Assembly (NCBI RefSeq): GCF_000220395.1
Contig: NW_004086230.1
Coordinates: forward strand, 1 to 26,287
DNA from: Ichthyophthirius multifiliis
Taxonomy: Eukaryota > Ciliophora > Oligohymenophorea > Hymenostomatida
Reading direction: 5' to 3'
DNA: 26,287 bases
The translations under genes were made by a program, and so were the position numbers. Positions 22,957 through 26,287 of the stretch are shown one piece after another (within the stretch, counting starts at the first letter, position 1; every line of letters starts with the position of its first letter). The notes below the pieces were generated by a model. It was not told the DNA's origin. It did no database searches and saw nothing but the letters and a program-made list of their open reading frames with translations.

Positions 22957-25352
22957 CTTTTTATGATCCTTTAATTATATATGAAGAGGAGGAAAATTAA
23001 ATAGATAATTAGAAAAAAATCAGGTAAAGTCACTCGAAAAAAACTATGTTGAAAAATGTATTCATGTCAAAAATATCTAATAATAAAGAAGAAATTTAAA
23101 AATAATTATAAAAAATACCCAATATAGATGAATTTATATATAAAATTCATATAGAATCTCCTTAATTTGACCCTTTAGAATTCATAGATACATTCCACTA
23201 AAATACAAAAGTTGAATATTTAATAGAATCATAAAAAAATCTCCAAAAAGAACAAATGAAAGGCAGAAGCTTGGCTCAAAATCTGATTTATTACTATATA
23301 GAAGAGTTTATGCAAATAAGCAATGGCCTAGAAAAAAGCCAAGAGCAGTTTATTTAAAATTAATAAGGTAATTTATAAAAAATAGGTCTATTTTAAGGAG
23401 AAATGGAAAAGAAAATTTCCGGAATAAACCATTTAATTTAAAATGTATAATCTGAGAGCGTATAACTACAAAAAATAACGATTTTTTTAAACAAGAATTA
23501 ATTTTTTAATAAAGTCCCTGAATAATTGAAAAAATTTTTAAATAGAAACGAATATGTTTTTATAGCCTAAATTTTTTAGTAAGCTTTTCCTTTTATTAAA
23601 AGTTTCGGGAAATTTCCGATTTATTAAAATTTAGTTTAAGAAATAGACTTAATTATTAATTAAACAATCCAATATGTAATCGAATATATTGAAAAAGAAC
23701 TCGAAAATGAGAAGAAAATAGGAGAATATATACATATTTTACTAGATTTATAAAAAGACGATGGCGTAAATAATATATAAACTATGATATCGAAAGTTCA
23801 ATAAAAATTAGTTGAAAAAATATAAGAATAAACAGGTGAGAAGATATAAGAAGTTGAAGATAATAAATAGATTTAATAAAAAAGTAAAATATAGAATATT
23901 ATAGATTAAAATTTATAAGGGGATATGCTAAACTAATTTTTTAAATAATTTAATATATAAAAAAATACATAAGATTTAACTAATAGTAATACTTAATTTT
24001 TAAGGTTTTTTTAAGAAAACGAAATAAAATGGATGAATTTTCTTTTTATAATTGCTAATTATAAGAACGGGGAATATGATTATAAATTATAATAATTTTA
24101 AGATGAAAAATAAGTAAAAATCCGAGAAATATTTTGCGAGGAAAATATTTAAACTTTAATATAAAAAAAGCTAGTTTTAATTGAAAAATATACACTATAA
24201 TTAGAAAAAAAGAAAATAAAAATACCAGAAAATATATAAAATTTAAGTTTTGGATTAAATATAATATAAAAAATACATTAAAAAATAGAAGAAAAAAACA
24301 TTTTTTTTAAGAAAAAAAATTTAAAAGAAAAAATTCAAGAAATTTCAGCAAAAATAATTAGTTTAAATTTAGAAAAAACCATTTCTTTTTTAAATTAAAA
24401 TATCAAAAATATACATTTTTAGTCAGAAAATTCCGTAAAAGTAATAAATTCTTTCCTACATTAAAATGATAAAAGCAGTTTTTGGTTAGAATAATTAACA
24501 GAAATATTTTTTGCATAAATTTAAGAATTTTTTAAATTAAAAATAGTTAATTGTCTAGACCTTAATACTATTTAAATTTTCGCAGATTTTTATTTAAAAA
24601 CACTGTCCTCTATTTTGAATTTATTATAAGAAATAATGGAAAAAGAAAATAATTTAATCTCTTTTTTGGCAAATATAATATCCTTTAAAGAAATAAAAGC
24701 AAAGATTTTGCTTTAATAAATACACGAAGCACATTCTAATGACTAATCTTTAAAATTTAAGACTTTTAAAGAATTTATATTACCAAAAAATAATCTTTTA
24801 ATATAAACTTATATAGAAAAAAGTATATAATAATTGATAATAGAGAAAAGTAAAAAAATAAAGGATATTATTGTTAAAAATATATACCAATAATTTGATA
24901 TTTTGGATAATTATTTTGTTTAAAATTTAGAAAAAAATTTATAGTTTGAAGTCAGGTTTTAGTTTTACTAAATTTTAGATGCTTTTTGTGAATTTTAAAT
25001 AGAAATTTTAGACTGTTTTTAAGATGAAATGAAAGATATTTTAAATAAAAAATTACTTTCTAGTGTATTATAGTAATTATTCAAAGAAAATTTTAGAAAC
25101 TAGAAAAATATTAAATAAATTTGGTTTGAACTCGAGTTTTTATAAAATATGACTACGAAAATTTAAAATGCAGAAAGTAATGAACTTTTTATAAAAATTT
25201 TTAAAAATTTAGCCGCATATTGTATGAAAGAAAAAATTGTCAAAGAAGGAAAAAAACTATTTAATGAAGAAGAGTTATAAAATAAAAAAAAAGAAATAAG
25301 AAATAGTAAATTTAAATGTTAACATAATTATGCTTGTTTGATATTTTATTGA
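22953..25352 (+). CDS. SEC5: exocyst complex subunit SEC5 (EXOC2)
   Basis: Subunit of the octameric complex that tethers secretory vesicles to the plasma membrane. Uninterrupted frame from ATG 22953 (MTFYDPLIIYEEEEN) to TGA 25350-25352, 799 residues, close to the usual 800-950. The conserved N-terminal rod region is recognisable: IDTFHQNTKVEYLIESQKNL, a coiled-coil segment, LNKNQFFNKVPEQLKKFLNR, YVFIAQIFQQAFPFIKSFGK and FPIYQNLVQEIDLIINQTIQ, which follow the SEC5 pattern of 'helix, PxxL, Y..A..LF, FP.F..V..EV'. The remainder is long alpha-helical repeats rich in Lys, Glu and Gln, ending with a basic stretch. The animal TIG/Ral-binding domain is not seen. The first residue may lie further upstream if the preceding exon belongs to this gene. 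Family call rests on pattern recognition of the rod region. Confidence 0.78.
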
Positions 25353-25402
25353 AAGTTTTTTTGTAAATATTTTTTTATATCTATTAATAAAAAAAAAAAA
25401 AA

Positions 25403-25408
<6 letters not shown>

Positions 25409-25457
<49 letters not shown>
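25409..25457. repeat. (AT)n microsatellite in the SEC5/UBX intergenic region
   Basis: A long pure AT run between the convergent 3' ends of SEC5 and the UBX-domain gene, just after an A-rich tract. Confidence 0.85.
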
Positions 25458-25461
<4 letters not shown>

Positions 25462-25620
25462 TATATTTTTATTTATATTTTATTTTTAATATTACTTTTT
25501 ATTTTTAATTGATATTAGTATTTTTCTATAATTTTATATATATATATATATGTAATTAATTCTCATTTTGTTTTAAAAAAATATTCATTTACAAATATTA
25601 AATAAAATTTATATATAATA

Positions 25621-26287
25621 TCAAATTTCTTTGACAATTATATTTTCTTAATTAGAATTTTCAAAAATTTCCATAATTTTTTTTTCTTTTTAATTAATTA
25701 ATGATAAATTTGGAAAAGTTTAAATTAAATCAAAATTTCTATCTTCTTAATTTTCGAATTCAATATTTTCCTGACATTCAATAAAATCAAATAAAATCTA
25801 ATTTTATATAAAAAATTACTTAAATATTATATTAATTAATAATATATATATACTTATATTAAATCATCTTTTAAAAAATTTCTTTTAATTCTTTAACCAT
25901 CTGGTGTTCTAAATAACACCATAAAACAATTTATATTTTTATTATCTGGTTCTTATGGTAATTATTATTTTTTATTTAATCTTTATTATATGATTAAATT
26001 TTTTTATTTTATATTTCTTCTTATTATCTTTTATTTTCCTGTTCTTCTTATATTTTAATTTATTCTTATTTTTAAGCTTATAATTCAGCATATTTATAAG
26101 CTTGCTCTTAAAGCTCTTTCAATTACCTTTCTTCTTCGAAAATTTTTACTTTTCTTGTTATTCTAAAAATTGCATTTATTAATATTATTCTTATTCTCGA
26201 CTAAAATTCTAGGGTCCATTATATTATATATCCATAGCAAGATTTTATTAAATAAAATTATTAATATTTCTTTATTATTATTCTTAT
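25621..26287 (-). CDS. UBX-domain protein, FAF-like (partial, 5' end beyond the window)
   Basis: UBX domains bind the AAA-ATPase p97/Cdc48 and recruit it to ubiquitinated clients. Reading from the window edge inward: a charged Gln/Glu helix (ERQLKELQEQAYKYAELQAQ) like the coiled coil before the UBX domain in FAF1/FAF2, then LPQEPDN, CFMVLFRTPDGQRIKRNFL and, after intron 25798-25853, ILFDFIECQ with FDLIQTFPNLSL, and a short tail to TGA 25623-25621. This matches the UBX order of beta strands, R.PdG.r, LydFI and F.L...FP. The helix and the UBX segment lie in different frames with no GT...AG intron between them, and A-runs in that stretch make a one-base error likely. A second ambiguity exists near 26130. 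Confidence 0.8.

Noticed and set aside
1-26287. CRISPR arrays, bacterial operons or prophage
   Set aside because: No spaced palindromic repeats and no bacterial gene order. Short GT...AG introns and Gln-encoding TAA/TAG show eukaryotic ciliate DNA. The regular repeats are simple microsatellites.
1-26287. Telomeric repeats or transposons
   Set aside because: No CCCCAA/GGGGTT arrays at either end, and no transposase, reverse transcriptase or terminal inverted repeats were recognised.

Overview
The window is about 85% A+T. Its genes read only if TAA and TAG mean glutamine and TGA is the sole stop. Introns are short, GT...AG, mostly 28-100 nt. This points to nuclear DNA of an oligohymenophorean ciliate; the extreme A+T and small introns resemble Ichthyophthirius or a Tetrahymena relative (the genus is inference). 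Standard-code ORF calling finds almost nothing real here. All gene models below were built by reading the ciliate code on both strands and checking exon phase by hand.

Layout. 1-1724: A+T-rich, no gene supported. 1725-3656 (+): DHHC protein S-acyltransferase. 3853-3924 (-): tRNA-Val(UAC). 4132-~5403 (-): single-pass membrane protein, unrecognised. 5824-7604 (-): tyrosyl-DNA phosphodiesterase TDP1, four exons. ~8315-9740 (-): a decayed tandem copy of TDP1. 10557-12513 (-): unrecognised Asn/Gln-rich coiled-coil protein. 12732-14846 (-): MnmE/GTPBP3 tRNA-modification GTPase with a full seven-exon model. 14953-~17505 (-): oligopeptidase B-like protein whose catalytic residues all appear to be lost. 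17950-20602 (+): membrane hybrid histidine kinase with a receiver domain. 20630-20992 (-): very divergent histone H2A variant. 20989-21708 (-): ANP32-type leucine-rich protein. 22244-~22956 (+): helical protein of unknown family. 22953-25352 (+): exocyst subunit SEC5. 25621 to beyond the window end (-): UBX-domain protein.

The genes are mostly unrelated housekeeping and signalling functions: protein lipidation, DNA repair, mitochondrial tRNA modification, phosphorelay, chromatin, exocytosis and ubiquitin/p97. Packing is tight: 106 bp between MnmE and its upstream neighbour, 27 bp between the convergent kinase and H2A genes, and a 4-bp ATGA overlap between ANP32 and H2A.

The most interesting points are: (i) a divergent H2A next to an ANP32-family gene, a family that includes the H2A.Z chaperone ANP32E; (ii) an intact-looking oligopeptidase B that seems to be a pseudoenzyme; (iii) a fossil TDP1 duplicate that has lost both catalytic histidines; (iv) a (TAA)19 microsatellite translated as polyglutamine because of the altered code.
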